DNA of 64,000 nucleotides from Marinobacter sp. DY40_1A1 (GCF_016597815.1 NZ_VCHA01000001.1:248001-312000), one strand, 5' to 3'. Counted from the stretch's first letter, positions 18,389 to 27,159 are shown. Notes: a model not told the origin generated them from the letters alone. A program made the numbers and translations.

Positions 18389-19108
18389 ATGAAAGTGTTA
18401 TTGCTGGGTGCCACCGGATTGACCGGTGGATTGGTTCTCACTGGCCTTTTGGCCCGTGACGAGGTTGAACTGGTGGTAGTGCCTGTTCGGAAAGCGCTGG
18501 AATCTGTTCACGGCAAGCTGCAGCAGCAGGAAATGGATTTTGACCGCATGGCAGACCATGCTGAGCTTTTTAAGGTGGATGTCATTATCTGTTGCCTGGG
18601 CACGACCATTAAAAAGGCAGGCTCTCAGGAACAATTCAGAAAGGTAGATTACGATTACTGCCTGGAAGCAGCTGAACTTGGGCGTGCAGGTGGTGCTGGT
18701 GCGTTCATCTTGATGTCTGCTATTGGATCGTCATCTTCTTCAACAATTTTCTACAACCGGGTTAAAGGCGAACTGGAAGATGCAGTGAAAGGCCTTGGTT
18801 ACCCTTATTTGTCGATATATCACCCTAGCCTGCTGCTGGGCGACAGGCCGGATCACCGTTTGGGAGAAGCCATAGGTGCCAAGGCTATGCCGCTGATTAA
18901 CCGCATGTTGTTGGGGCCGTTGGAAAAGTACCGGGCAATCGAGGCACAAACCGTTGCATCTGCCATGGTTAACGAGGCCTGCAGCCTGGCTGCCAAACCG
19001 GTTGCCGAGCAGGTTGTTCAGGTTCGCCAGTATGAGGATATTGTTGCGCTGGCAGGCGCCTCAGCCCAGGGTGACATCCAGGAACATCATCACCACAAAA
19101 CCGATTAG
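18389..19108 (+). CDS. NAD(P)-binding oxidoreductase, short atypical SDR (HTATIP2-like)
   Basis: 239-residue Rossmann protein beginning MKVLLLGATGLTGG, with the dinucleotide loop GATGLTGG at 7-14, then IICCLGTTIKKAGS and a YNRVKGELE segment holding the Tyr-x-x-x-Lys pair. This fits the NmrA/HTATIP2-type atypical SDRs often annotated as nucleoside-diphosphate-sugar epimerases. Substrate unknown. The last 48 nt overlap the convergent ZIP gene, giving a tail with four consecutive histidines (EHHHHKTD). ATG 18389 lies 27 nt after mtgA. Confidence 0.8.
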   Translation: MKVLLLGATGLTGGLVLTGLLARDEVELVVVPVRKALESVHGKLQQQEMDFDRMADHAELFKVDVIICCLGTTIKKAGSQEQFRKVDYDYCLEAAELGRAGGAGAFILMSAIGSSSSSTIFYNRVKGELEDAVKGLGYPYLSIYHPSLLLGDRPDHRLGEAIGAKAMPLINRMLLGPLEKYRAIEAQTVASAMVNEACSLAAKPVAEQVVQVRQYEDIVALAGASAQGDIQEHHHHKTD

Positions 19109-19846
19109 CAGTGCGAAGGTGGTCTGGGCCTTGTAGCGGCTTCGATGGGTTTCGGGAATGATTTCGTTGCTGATAATGAACAGCATGGCACCGGCGGCGA
19201 AACCCAGAGTCCAGGGCATTATCGGTTCTGCCAGCGACACCAGTGCAGCACCGAACAGACCACCGATAGGTTCGGCCAATCCTGTTAAAAGAGCGATAGT
19301 AAAGGCGCGAACTCGCGAGTATTGGATGGCAATCAGCGAAAATGCAACGGCAAGGCCTTCCGGAATATTCTGAATGCCAATGCCCAGTGCCAGGACATAA
19401 CCGTTGCGCACATCGCCCCCTGCAAAACCAACACCTACCGCCATGCCTTCGGGAAAGTTGTGCAACGTAATAGCGATAATGAACAACCATATTCGGCGAA
19501 TATGGGCTGCATCAGGCCCCTCTGGCCCGAGATTAAAATGCTCATGGGGCAAGTTCTGGTGGAGGTAGTACAGAGCTCCAGCACCCGAAAGAACGCCGAA
19601 TATTACAAGCAGTGCAGCCGCCCATGTTGAGCCCAGCAGCACTTCTCCGTATTCCAGCCCGGGGATCAACAATGAAAAAACGGAGGCCGCGAGCATTACG
19701 CCTGCAGCACCCGCCAGCATGCAGTCCTGCAGGCGGGTAGAGAGATCTTTAACGAAGAATACAGCCAGGGCTCCGATGCCGGTTGCCAGCCCCGCTAATA
19801 AGCTGGCCAGTGCACCAAGCCAAACGATGTTGATATCGGCAGTCAT
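19061..19846 (-). CDS. ZIP-family divalent metal transporter
   Basis: 261-residue inner-membrane protein with eight predicted helices. The metal-site helices read HNFPEGMAVG (129-138) and QNIPEGLAVA (159-168), the two conserved ZIP signatures, with Q in place of the more common H in the second. A His/Glu loop (NLPHEHFNLGPEG, about 98-110) precedes helix 4. Zinc is the likely substrate, with iron or manganese possible. It overlaps the upstream-convergent oxidoreductase gene by 48 nt. Confidence 0.88.
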   Translation of the reverse strand: MTADINIVWLGALASLLAGLATGIGALAVFFVKDLSTRLQDCMLAGAAGVMLAASVFSLLIPGLEYGEVLLGSTWAAALLVIFGVLSGAGALYYLHQNLPHEHFNLGPEGPDAAHIRRIWLFIIAITLHNFPEGMAVGVGFAGGDVRNGYVLALGIGIQNIPEGLAVAFSLIAIQYSRVRAFTIALLTGLAEPIGGLFGAALVSLAEPIMPWTLGFAAGAMLFIISNEIIPETHRSRYKAQTTFALLIGFVVMMFLDVTLG

Positions 19847-19909
19847 GAAAACCGGATGCTCCGGGCCAGTGCTATGCCTTGTGAACCTCGTTTGAAATTA
19901 GTCAAATCA

Positions 19910-20407
19910 TCAGTCCGTTTCGTAGTTGGGGTTTTTCGACCGCGACAGTGTGGGTTCACAGCCAACAATTTGCCTCGCCTGCCTGTGTGCATGGAGATAC
20001 CAGCGTTGCCCGGGTTTGGTAAAGGTATTCCGGGTTATCTGAAAATCGGTTGTTTCCATGGTGGCGGGTATTGGCGAGCCATCGGCGTGACGATATACAC
20101 AGCTCACGCTGAGGGTGGCGGGTTCAGCCGTTGGTAATTCTATGAAGCCATCATCCCGAATCTTTGGCGTATTGCCGTCCACGCTGATGATTTTAAGGCA
20201 AGGGCCGTAGTGAACCCTGCCGTGCTCCTTCAGGTATTCGCTCAGGCAGTGCTGGGCACTCAGTAAAACCCTACTATGGCTTACTGCTCCCGTGCTTTCG
20301 GGCATGCTCTTACTTTTTTGACCGGCAGCCGGGCTTGCATCTGGCAATGACTGGCATCCAGCCAACACAAGAAAACAGGCCAGCAAAAGCGTGACGACAG
20401 GCTTCAT
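19910..20407 (-). CDS. Lipoprotein of unknown function
   Basis: 165 residues with a lipobox LAGC (C18) after a short hydrophobic signal peptide (MKPVVTLLLACFLVLAGC). The mature part has four further cysteines (HCLSEYLK, GPCLKI, SVSCVYR, IVGCEP), suggesting two disulfides. I do not recognise the family. ATG 20407 is chosen over the longer frame from 20452 because AAGGAG precedes it and the lipoprotein signal starts there. Confidence 0.75.
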   Translation of the reverse strand: MKPVVTLLLACFLVLAGCQSLPDASPAAGQKSKSMPESTGAVSHSRVLLSAQHCLSEYLKEHGRVHYGPCLKIISVDGNTPKIRDDGFIELPTAEPATLSVSCVYRHADGSPIPATMETTDFQITRNTFTKPGQRWYLHAHRQARQIVGCEPTLSRSKNPNYETD

Positions 20408-20505
20408 TGATACTCCTTGTTGCATTGAACAAATGGAATTGTTCGGGAACAAGGGCTTAGTTTAGCTTAGCTATCCCGCTGGTACACGGGTGGATATTTC
20501 AGCTT

Positions 20506-21312
20506 TTAAATCCCGGCATTGGTGCTTTCGAAGATCTTGTCGGCAGATGCCGCAACAAATCCGCTGTAAAGGGTGCCGTTGGGCTTCTTGTAACGAAGTG
20601 CGAACTCATAGAAGCAGCTGGGAATCGTCATTTCACGGTCGCTGAACTGAACAGGAACCCGGTCGGCCATTGTGGATGACTGTTCAAGCAACTCTTCAGG
20701 AGAACCCTTCACTTCACCACCGGCCGCATTCACTGCAAAACCCTTGTCCTTCAGGAGCTGGTTAATATCAGTAACTGTTTCAAAGTTAGTCAGGTGGTTA
20801 ACACTTACCGTGAAGTGATTTGCCCGGTAACCCCAGGCCCCGAGCCAGGCTGCATATTCGCTCTCTTCGAGCAGTTGGCGGTAAGTGCTGGAATCCAGAT
20901 CCCAATGCCGCCCTGAGTACAGAAAGTTGTCTGCCGTAACCTTATCGTCTGTTATCCCGTCCACCAGCTGTGAGGCAATAGCCTGAAGTTCTGGTGAGCA
21001 CTGCTCTGTCAGCAACTCTGAAATAAACACCTTCGGAGCTTCGGGGTCTGCGTGCTCGTAATGCCGGGCATAAAGCTTCTTGCCTTCGAAGTGGTATTCG
21101 CCGCCTTCCCGGTACCCTAAGGCCAGGAAATGCGCTGCGAGAGTATCCAGCCCAACTGGCTTCAGGTTGAAGGTTCTCAGGGCGATATGATCATTGATGA
21201 TTGCTTGGCCTTCTTCGGCACCCAGAATGCGGTGGATCTTCGCGGCCGATGGTGTGACAGCTCTATAGTCCTGCCAGAGATTTTCGAACAAGGCGTTGCG
21301 ATCAGTATGCAT
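20506..21312 (-). CDS. DUF1338 protein, 2-oxoadipate dioxygenase/decarboxylase-like
   Basis: 268-residue non-heme iron protein of the DUF1338 family. The characterised member HglS converts 2-oxoadipate to D-2-hydroxyglutarate in lysine catabolism; YdcJ is another member. Metal-site residues can be matched: H42 with R46 in DHIALRTF, H166 in NHFTVSVNH and E236 in CFYEFALRY. It is much shorter than HglS (about 460 residues), so substrate may differ. The ATG overlaps the end of astA by 11 nt with GGAG 7 nt upstream, indicating translational coupling with astA. Confidence 0.85.
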   Translation of the reverse strand: MHTDRNALFENLWQDYRAVTPSAAKIHRILGAEEGQAIINDHIALRTFNLKPVGLDTLAAHFLALGYREGGEYHFEGKKLYARHYEHADPEAPKVFISELLTEQCSPELQAIASQLVDGITDDKVTADNFLYSGRHWDLDSSTYRQLLEESEYAAWLGAWGYRANHFTVSVNHLTNFETVTDINQLLKDKGFAVNAAGGEVKGSPEELLEQSSTMADRVPVQFSDREMTIPSCFYEFALRYKKPNGTLYSGFVAASADKIFESTNAGI

Positions 21313-22411
21313 AGCTTAACTCCGTAGCCGTAATTCTGTTTCGTGCCGTCGACGTCGCATGGTTTAAAGGCAAAATGCGCGAGAGGTCGCCGTTCTCAAG
21401 GCAAAGTTTGGTCGCCAGCGAGCGGGAAATAATCTGTGTATCTGAATACTCGGACACCTCGGATGTGACGGTTGCCCGAAAATTTGCTGTTTCTGTATTT
21501 GCAATCAGCGTTGGTTCGTTGTGGCGGTGGTTGGTGCGGCCAAATGGCGTATTTGTCCCTGCCAGATAATCATCCACCCTTACGCTGTGTGCAGAGGAAG
21601 ACCTGACGCTTCGTATCTCTGCCAGGGCACATTCCACGGTTGGACCCGCATCAAACAGGTCTATCAACCCTTTGTGCTTGAAACCCTCTGCCTCCAGTAT
21701 CTGTAAGGCTGGCCGGGTGTTGTTGTGTACCTGGCTAAGTACAGCTCGGGCCTCCGGGCTCATAAGGCAGGTATAGAGAGGGTGAGAGGGCATCAGTTCA
21801 TCAATAAAATCTGTGTAGCCCGCACCAATAAGCTGGGTTGCCTGGCTAAACTCCATGTCCACAAAGTGCGCTTTTAGCCAGTCCCAGAAGGGGGAGCGAC
21901 CGGCAGCATCAGAAACCCCGCGCATTTCGGCAATGACCTTGTGCGAGAAGCGCTCCGGGTGAAGAGCCATAAACAGAAAGCGCACCCGGGAGAGCAGTTT
22001 GCCCGCATTGGCCCGGCGAAACTCAGGGCGCAAATAAAGAGAGCAAATCTCGGAATAGCCTGTGTAGTGGTTGCAGCGGGTGAGGGTTTCCACACTCTTG
22101 CGAACATCAAGGTCCCGTGAGTGATGGGTTACTGTGTTGCGCCGGAAGTGGTAAAGCGGCTGGGTATGCCCGGTGTTTGCCTCAATACCACTGGTGCCGA
22201 GGATGTCGCCAGTGGCCTCATCTTCCAGTACAAACAGGTAGTGCTCATCACCAGGGTTATGCACGTCACGCTCGAAGCTTGCTATGGAGTGGGCAATTTT
22301 TTGTGACAAAGCGTCCCTGTTTGGCATTAGGGATGTAAACCCCGGGCCAGACTCTTCGGCTATCTGGTAGAGCGTATCCAGATCTTTGTCTGCAATTGGG
22401 CGAATAATCAT
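21302..22411 (-). CDS. astA: Arginine N-succinyltransferase
   Basis: 369-residue acyltransferase of the AstA/AruF/AruG family, which transfers succinyl from succinyl-CoA to the alpha-amino group of arginine or ornithine, the first step of the AST pathway. Recognisable segments are MIIRPIADKDLDTL at the start, ESGPGFTSLM, CSLYLRPEFRRANAGKLLS and RFSHKVIAEMRG. The other ast genes are not in this window. It is divergent from an Lrp-type regulator and coupled to a DUF1338 gene. Confidence 0.9.
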   Translation of the reverse strand: MIIRPIADKDLDTLYQIAEESGPGFTSLMPNRDALSQKIAHSIASFERDVHNPGDEHYLFVLEDEATGDILGTSGIEANTGHTQPLYHFRRNTVTHHSRDLDVRKSVETLTRCNHYTGYSEICSLYLRPEFRRANAGKLLSRVRFLFMALHPERFSHKVIAEMRGVSDAAGRSPFWDWLKAHFVDMEFSQATQLIGAGYTDFIDELMPSHPLYTCLMSPEARAVLSQVHNNTRPALQILEAEGFKHKGLIDLFDAGPTVECALAEIRSVRSSSAHSVRVDDYLAGTNTPFGRTNHRHNEPTLIANTETANFRATVTSEVSEYSDTQIISRSLATKLCLENGDLSRILPLNHATSTARNRITATELSYAY

Positions 22412-22428
22412 GGGCTGAAACCTGGCGT

Positions 22429-22440
22429 TGTTTCGAAACA
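22429..22440. promoter_or_regulatory. Perfect 12-nt palindrome between astA and the Lrp-type gene
   Basis: TGTTTCGAAACA is exactly self-complementary and lies 18 nt upstream of the astA start, in the 116-nt divergent region. It could be an operator for the Lrp/AsnC protein encoded next door. Only position and symmetry support this. Confidence 0.35.
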
Positions 22441-22527
22441 GTATGCATTTGGACTTTGCCGGTTTGTAGGTGCATTTTGTCCGGAATGAGCTATGCTCTT
22501 GTCAAAATAACGCGATCGGTTATCAAA

Positions 22528-22956
22528 ATGATCAATAGCAAAGACCAAAAACTGCTTATGCTGCTTCGCCAGAATGCCCGAGTCAGCATCACAGACCTGG
22601 CGAAGGCTTTACAGTTGTCCCGCTCAACGGTGCAAAGCCGGATCTCCCGGTTAGAAGCCAGTGGCGTGATAGCTGGGTATGCGGTGCAACTGGGGGGCGC
22701 GTTTTCTTCCAGCCAAGTGGAAGCCCATGTGTCTATCAAGGTGGCTCAAAAATTAACGGCGCGAACGAACAAGGCTCTTGAGGGCATTAGCCAGGTGTCG
22801 CAGTTGTTTTCGGTTAGCGGAGAATACGATCTCATAGCAATCGTTCAGGCTCAGTCTCTTGAGGAGCTGAGCGCAGTGTTGGACGAGATTGGCAATCTCG
22901 ATGGGGTTGAGCGCACTAACTCAGCCGTGGTGCTGGAAACCCGCTTCCGGCGTTAG
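22528..22956 (+). CDS. Lrp/AsnC-family regulator divergent from astA
   Basis: 142-residue Lrp/AsnC protein: winged helix with ITDLAKALQLSRSTVQSRIS (about 22-41), then a RAM domain ending with SGEYDLIAIVQAQ and a VERTNSAVVLETRF strand. I start at ATG 22528 (MINSKDQKLLMLL), where the family normally begins; the open frame extends to 22456. Its head-to-head position with astA-DUF1338 suggests it senses an amino acid used by that pair. Confidence 0.87.
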   Translation: MINSKDQKLLMLLRQNARVSITDLAKALQLSRSTVQSRISRLEASGVIAGYAVQLGGAFSSSQVEAHVSIKVAQKLTARTNKALEGISQVSQLFSVSGEYDLIAIVQAQSLEELSAVLDEIGNLDGVERTNSAVVLETRFRR

Positions 22957-22988
22957 GCGCATTTCACAACCTTTGGGATAGTGGGTTT

Positions 22989-23099
22989 TCAGGCGCCCAG
23001 CATCCCTGCGAAAGCACTGTAGAGGAAAGCGGCTGAGCCAAGAAGGATAAGTCCCCAAGCAGGAAAGATCAGGATAGAGCGATTCGTTGACTGCCTCAT
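22989..23099 (-). CDS. Small single-helix membrane protein, 36 residues
   Basis: ATG at 23099 is preceded by a good AGAGGAG with proper spacing. The 37-codon frame encodes a short basic N-terminus (MRQSTNRS) followed by one hydrophobic segment (ILIFPAWGLILLGSAAFLY) and the ending SAFAGMLGA. It fills part of the 410-nt stretch between the Lrp gene and the acyl-CoA synthetase. I do not recognise it. Ribosome binding site, charge pattern and helix together make a real small protein likely. Confidence 0.6.
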   Translation of the reverse strand: MRQSTNRSILIFPAWGLILLGSAAFLYSAFAGMLGA

Positions 23100-23366
23100 G
23101 GCGGTCTCCTCTGAGGGGTAGAGTTCGATAAGCTTCGATTTTCACTTTAGACCAATCTTGACGAATGTCACACAAAAAATAACCAGCTTCGTTGGCGCGA
23201 AACAGAGTATGGGGTGGATTTAGTCAATAAGGCGGGTATTTAATGCCATTGAGCTCTCGCCAAATACCGCTAATATTTGTGAATTCCAGTGGAAGTGCAT
23301 TAGAGTGAATCCTAATTCACATGTTGGGCGGAATTCGTCACCGATAACAATAATCAGGAGTTTTTC

Positions 23367-25049
23367 ATGGCAGTGGATCCCCGCAAGCTGACTTCTTTGC
23401 ACTGTTTGTACTATTGGGCCGAGAAAAGCCCGGAACGGACATACCTCACTCAGCCCTATCCCGATGGGACTGTTGAGGATATTAACTGGAAACAGGCTGC
23501 GGACCAGGTTTCACGCATGGCCGCCCATCTCAACAGCCTTGAACTCCCTGAGCGCAGTAATATTGCCGTCCTCGGCAAAAACAGTGCGCACTGGATATTG
23601 TCGGATCTCGCTATTTGGGCCGCCGGGCATGTTTCAGTGCCGTTGTATCCCACGCTTAATGGGGACGCTGCTGCCTATGTTCTTGAACACTCAAAGGCAA
23701 AATTGCTGTTCCTGGGGAAGCTGGATGGCACCGCAGATGGCTGGAACGATATAAAAGGGCACATTCCTTCTGATCTCCCAATCATCTCCCTGCCTATGTC
23801 GCCGCGGGATGATACGCCCAAGTGGATTGACGTCATTGCCAGGCACGAGCCAGCGGCACCAAAGTTACCGAGCCAGGATGCACTTGCTACGATTGTTTAC
23901 ACCTCGGGCAGTACTGGCCGCCCTAAAGGAGTAATGCATAATTTTGGATCCATGATGTCTGTGGCCGACGGTTTGCAGCAGATGTTCACGGTGACCTCTG
24001 AGGATCGAATGCTGTCATACCTTCCGTTGGCTCACGTGGCGGAGCGAGCGGCGGTTGAAACGCAATCCCTGTATTTTGGCTTTCATACCTATTTCGCCGA
24101 TAACCTGGACACCTTTCAGCAGGATCTTCAGCGTGCCCGGCCAACACTGTTCTTCTCTGTGCCGCGGCTGTGGATGAAGTTTTATCTTGGGGTGAATGCC
24201 AAACTGCCTCCCAAAAAGCAAAAGCTGTTATTCAGCATCCCGTTTGTGCGTTCCGTTGTGAAAAAGAAGGTGCTTAAACAGTTGGGGCTGGATCATTGCC
24301 GGGCTGCACTGACGGGGGCAGCACCTTTGTCGGAAGAGATTATTTTGTGGTATCGCAACCTTGGTCTGGAGTTGCTTGAAGTTTATGGTATGACAGAAAA
24401 TTTCGGATACTCCCATGCCAGTCGGCCCGGACGAGCCAGGATAGGTTGGGTAGGCGAGGCCAATCCGGGTGTTGAGCACCGCATTGGCGAAGGGGGTGAA
24501 CTGGAGGTGAAAAGCCCGGGAATGATGATGGGCTACTACCAAAACGAAGAGAAAACCCGCGAGGATGTTACCGCTGATGGTTTTCTCAAAACCGGTGATA
24601 TGGGTGAGATTGATGCAAGCGGCTATCTGAAAATTACCGGCCGGGTAAAAGACCTGTTCAAAACCTCAAAAGGTAAATACGTTGTGCCGGTTCCTATCGA
24701 GAACCGGTTTAACCATCCTTCGGTGGAAGTAGTCTGTGTAGCCGGTGCCAACCAGCCTCAACCTTGCCTGATGATACTTCTGTCAGAGGACGTTCGGGAG
24801 GCGCTTTCAAATGGAATGGACCGGGCAGAGCTTGAGCAGGAGTTGCTGAAAGAACTGGGCGCAGTAAACGAAGAATGCGAAGCCCACGAAAAAATATCCT
24901 TCGTTGTGGTTGTGAAGGAGCCTTGGACCATGGAGAACGGAATGCTCACGCCAACCATGAAGATCAAGCGGAACGTAATCGAGGACACTTACAACCGCAA
25001 AATGGACAGTTGGTTTGAGCAGAAAAGGAAAGTGGTTTGGGAATTATGA
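23367..25049 (+). CDS. AMP-binding long-chain acyl-CoA synthetase
   Basis: 560-residue adenylate-forming enzyme that activates a carboxylic acid, probably a fatty acid, to its CoA thioester. The P-loop-like motif TIVYTSGSTGRPKG lies at about 176-189, the adenylation core has EVYGMTENFG (about 339-348), and the hinge region reads LKTGDMGEIDASGYLKITGRVKD (written here only as GYLKITGRVKD). The C-terminal domain is present. GGAG precedes the ATG. A bidirectional terminator follows at 25061. Acid chain length cannot be judged. Confidence 0.88.
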   Translation: MAVDPRKLTSLHCLYYWAEKSPERTYLTQPYPDGTVEDINWKQAADQVSRMAAHLNSLELPERSNIAVLGKNSAHWILSDLAIWAAGHVSVPLYPTLNGDAAAYVLEHSKAKLLFLGKLDGTADGWNDIKGHIPSDLPIISLPMSPRDDTPKWIDVIARHEPAAPKLPSQDALATIVYTSGSTGRPKGVMHNFGSMMSVADGLQQMFTVTSEDRMLSYLPLAHVAERAAVETQSLYFGFHTYFADNLDTFQQDLQRARPTLFFSVPRLWMKFYLGVNAKLPPKKQKLLFSIPFVRSVVKKKVLKQLGLDHCRAALTGAAPLSEEIILWYRNLGLELLEVYGMTENFGYSHASRPGRARIGWVGEANPGVEHRIGEGGELEVKSPGMMMGYYQNEEKTREDVTADGFLKTGDMGEIDASGYLKITGRVKDLFKTSKGKYVVPVPIENRFNHPSVEVVCVAGANQPQPCLMILLSEDVREALSNGMDRAELEQELLKELGAVNEECEAHEKISFVVVVKEPWTMENGMLTPTMKIKRNVIEDTYNRKMDSWFEQKRKVVWEL

Positions 25050-25060
25050 TCGGGTAATGC

Positions 25061-25100
25061 AAAACGCCGGTGGCTCTGGAATCAGCACCACCGGCGTTTT
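25061..25100. terminator. Intrinsic terminator after the acyl-CoA synthetase gene
   Basis: A perfect 13-bp stem (AAAACGCCGGTGG at 25061-25073 with CCACCGGCGTTTT at 25088-25100) encloses a 14-nt loop. With A's on the 5' side and T's on the 3' side it can act in both directions, serving the synthetase and the small convergent gene. Confidence 0.85.
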
Positions 25101-25165
25101 CAGTTTGGCTACTTGCTTCAGAGCTGCGCTATATGGTGCAGCTCTTTACGTTGGCCTGACTGGAA

Positions 25166-25360
25166 TTAGTGACCGCCTTGCATCTGAACGATATCGGGCG
25201 TTGCTTCTGCAGCCTTACGGTTGAATGACCGCAGCTTGCGGCTCATGAACTGGACCGCCATCTTCGCTGCCGCACGTGTGTGTTGGCTTCTCACTTCAGC
25301 ACCATTGTGGAGGATGCTGGATGGTAGCGGTTTAACGGTTGCCATATGTCTTTGTGCCAT
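25166..25360 (-). CDS. Small basic protein of unknown function, 64 residues
   Basis: The ATG at 25360 follows an excellent AAGGAGGA ribosome binding site, which selects it over the longer open frame. The product starts MAQRHMATVKPLPSSIL and is rich in Arg, Lys and His with no hydrophobic segment; the middle reads RAAAKMAVQFMSRKLRSF. It is divergent from the LysR gene. I know no family for it. Confidence 0.6.
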   Translation of the reverse strand: MAQRHMATVKPLPSSILHNGAEVRSQHTRAAAKMAVQFMSRKLRSFNRKAAEATPDIVQMQGGH

Positions 25361-25500
25361 AGCGACTTCCTCCTTTTGGTGAGTTGCTATTTGTGATTGG
25401 TTAAAAACTATTAACCTGAATTTACATTGAATTGTAAGGGTATTTTTTTGCAGCGTAAATACGTTAAACTCCGTACTCATGTTGCAAATATGCAGTAGCT

Positions 25501-26400
25501 ATGGACTGGGATTATCTTCGATATATACACGCTCTGGCAATAGGCGGAACCCTCGCGAAGGCCGGAGAATTACTGGGCGTGCATCAAACTACCGTTTTGC
25601 GCCGACTCGACCAGATGGAAGAGACGTTGGGCGTACAGTTTTTTGAGCGCAACCGGGATGGGCTTCAGCTGACACCAGTGGGGGAAACCGCTTTCCGTAA
25701 TGCGGAAAAACTGTCAGTAGAAATGGAAAATCTTGAGCGCAAGCTGGTTGGACAGGATGCCGCGCCTGTGGGCAAAGTACGGCTGGCGGCGGAAGACACG
25801 ATGATGAGCGAGTTGCTCGGGTCGGTTCTGGCTGAACTGGTGCGTGAGTTTCCCGACATTGAACTGGAAGTGCTCACCGATAACGACGTTACTAATCTTA
25901 CCCACAGGGAAGCAGATCTCACCCTGCGTCCCGAGAACAAACCCCAGGCAACACTGGAGGGTGAGCGCATAGCGGCCATTGAATCGGCGGTATACGGCTC
26001 TGCCAGTTATTGTCGGCGCCACCGTAATATGGATATTGAAAACCAGCCAGAAGACTGCCTCTGGATTATTCCGGATGACACCTTTAGCCACCTGGCAACC
26101 GGTCGGTGGTACCGCAAGCACCTTAAGCATGCCACGTCGGTCATCCGCTGCAATAGCTTGCACGCCATGCATGCGCTGGCGCGGTCAGGCGCTGGTCTTG
26201 CAGTTTTGCCCTGTTATTTGGGGGAAGGCACCAAAGAGCTTCGCCGTTTGTCAGATCCGCTGGAAGGCGAAAGTGTCGACCTGTGGGTGCACGTAAGCCA
26301 GGACACTCAGCAAATGGCGAGAATTCGAATTGTGAAAGAGTTTCTGGTGGACAGGCTGCGAGCTCAGGCCTCGGCAATCGAGTTCAACCCGACACCCTGA
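25501..26400 (+). CDS. LysR-family transcriptional regulator
   Basis: 299-residue LTTR. The N-terminal winged helix (about 1-60) shows LAKAGELLGVHQTTVLRRLD and the FERNRDGLQLTPVGE motif; a PBP2-type effector domain follows from about 90. The wording of the helix (HQTTVLRRLDQMEETLG) resembles LTTRs with a weakly conserved N-terminus. The target is unknown; the small basic gene at 25166-25360 is divergent and may be controlled by it. Confidence 0.88.
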   Translation: MDWDYLRYIHALAIGGTLAKAGELLGVHQTTVLRRLDQMEETLGVQFFERNRDGLQLTPVGETAFRNAEKLSVEMENLERKLVGQDAAPVGKVRLAAEDTMMSELLGSVLAELVREFPDIELEVLTDNDVTNLTHREADLTLRPENKPQATLEGERIAAIESAVYGSASYCRRHRNMDIENQPEDCLWIIPDDTFSHLATGRWYRKHLKHATSVIRCNSLHAMHALARSGAGLAVLPCYLGEGTKELRRLSDPLEGESVDLWVHVSQDTQQMARIRIVKEFLVDRLRAQASAIEFNPTP

Positions 26401-26418
26401 TCACCGGAGCGTTTGCGC

Positions 26419-27159
26419 TCAGCCACAGAATGGCCAGAACTGGTACCAGCGCCAGCACTGGAACTCCTTTTCGCAGGATTTGAGTTGGTTGTCGTACCGG
26501 AAAGCCCTTGACTGCACCCGAGATGCCAAGGCTGTAATAGACGGCTTGCGGGCAAACGTTTTGCGGGCGTAGCCGCCGCGGCCTTCGTGGTATGCCAGGT
26601 AGAGCAGGCGTGGACTATGGAAGGGGATGCCGAGCTGCCGATGGGAGAGGTGGTTGTACCATCCCACAAAATCCAGCGCGTACTCCATATCAGTCCGTAC
26701 GGTAAACAAACCATCGCCATTGGCGGCAAGGTATTCACCCCAAGCCGGGTCCAGGGCCTGCGCGTAACCATAGGCGGTGGTTGGCCGGGTCCAGGGAATG
26801 AAGCCCCACAAGCGAGTTCTGGGTGGCCGGGCGTGGCTGCGGAACGATGACTCGTAGTACACGAAAGCCATCTGGGTAGCGATGGGGGTTCCCCAGCGTT
26901 CCTGGGAGTCCTTTGCGTAGTCGTACCAAACCGTATGCTCACGAAAGATCTCGCACAGATCGTTCGGGTTCACGGGAGGTTCCGGGGCGAGCAAGCTGAA
27001 ACGCAGTGTTGCCCAGGTGCCGATGATCAAGCCCAGAACCGGAAGCCCGTACCATTTCACGCGAGATCGCCACCGATCACGACGTGTCTGGCGCTTTCTT
27101 TTGCGTGTGCGTGACCGCGTCCAGAGCTTTCCTACCAAACTGTCATCTCCGGAACCCAT
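26419..27159 (-). CDS. Membrane-anchored transglycosylase SLT-like protein
   Basis: 246 residues: a strongly basic N-terminus (about 15-35), one membrane helix (about 37-55), then a periplasmic domain. The likely catalytic glutamate is E103 in AFVYYESSFRSHA, with TTAYGYAQAL (about 127-136) in the place of the usual YGxMQ motif and LAYHEGRGGY (about 187-196) in place of AYNxG. This pattern is known in a subgroup of SLT-domain proteins. A second long frame on the same strand (26364-26942) is rejected as a shadow. It converges with the LysR gene across an 18-nt gap. Confidence 0.8.
   Translation of the reverse strand: MGSGDDSLVGKLWTRSRTRKRKRQTRRDRWRSRVKWYGLPVLGLIIGTWATLRFSLLAPEPPVNPNDLCEIFREHTVWYDYAKDSQERWGTPIATQMAFVYYESSFRSHARPPRTRLWGFIPWTRPTTAYGYAQALDPAWGEYLAANGDGLFTVRTDMEYALDFVGWYNHLSHRQLGIPFHSPRLLYLAYHEGRGGYARKTFARKPSITALASRVQSRAFRYDNQLKSCEKEFQCWRWYQFWPFCG

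Noticed and set aside
26364..26942. An alternative 192-codon frame on the minus strand overlapping the second transglycosylase gene
   Set aside because: The frame at 26419-27159 has a membrane helix and catalytic-type motifs; the alternative is Ser/Thr/Pro-rich with none.
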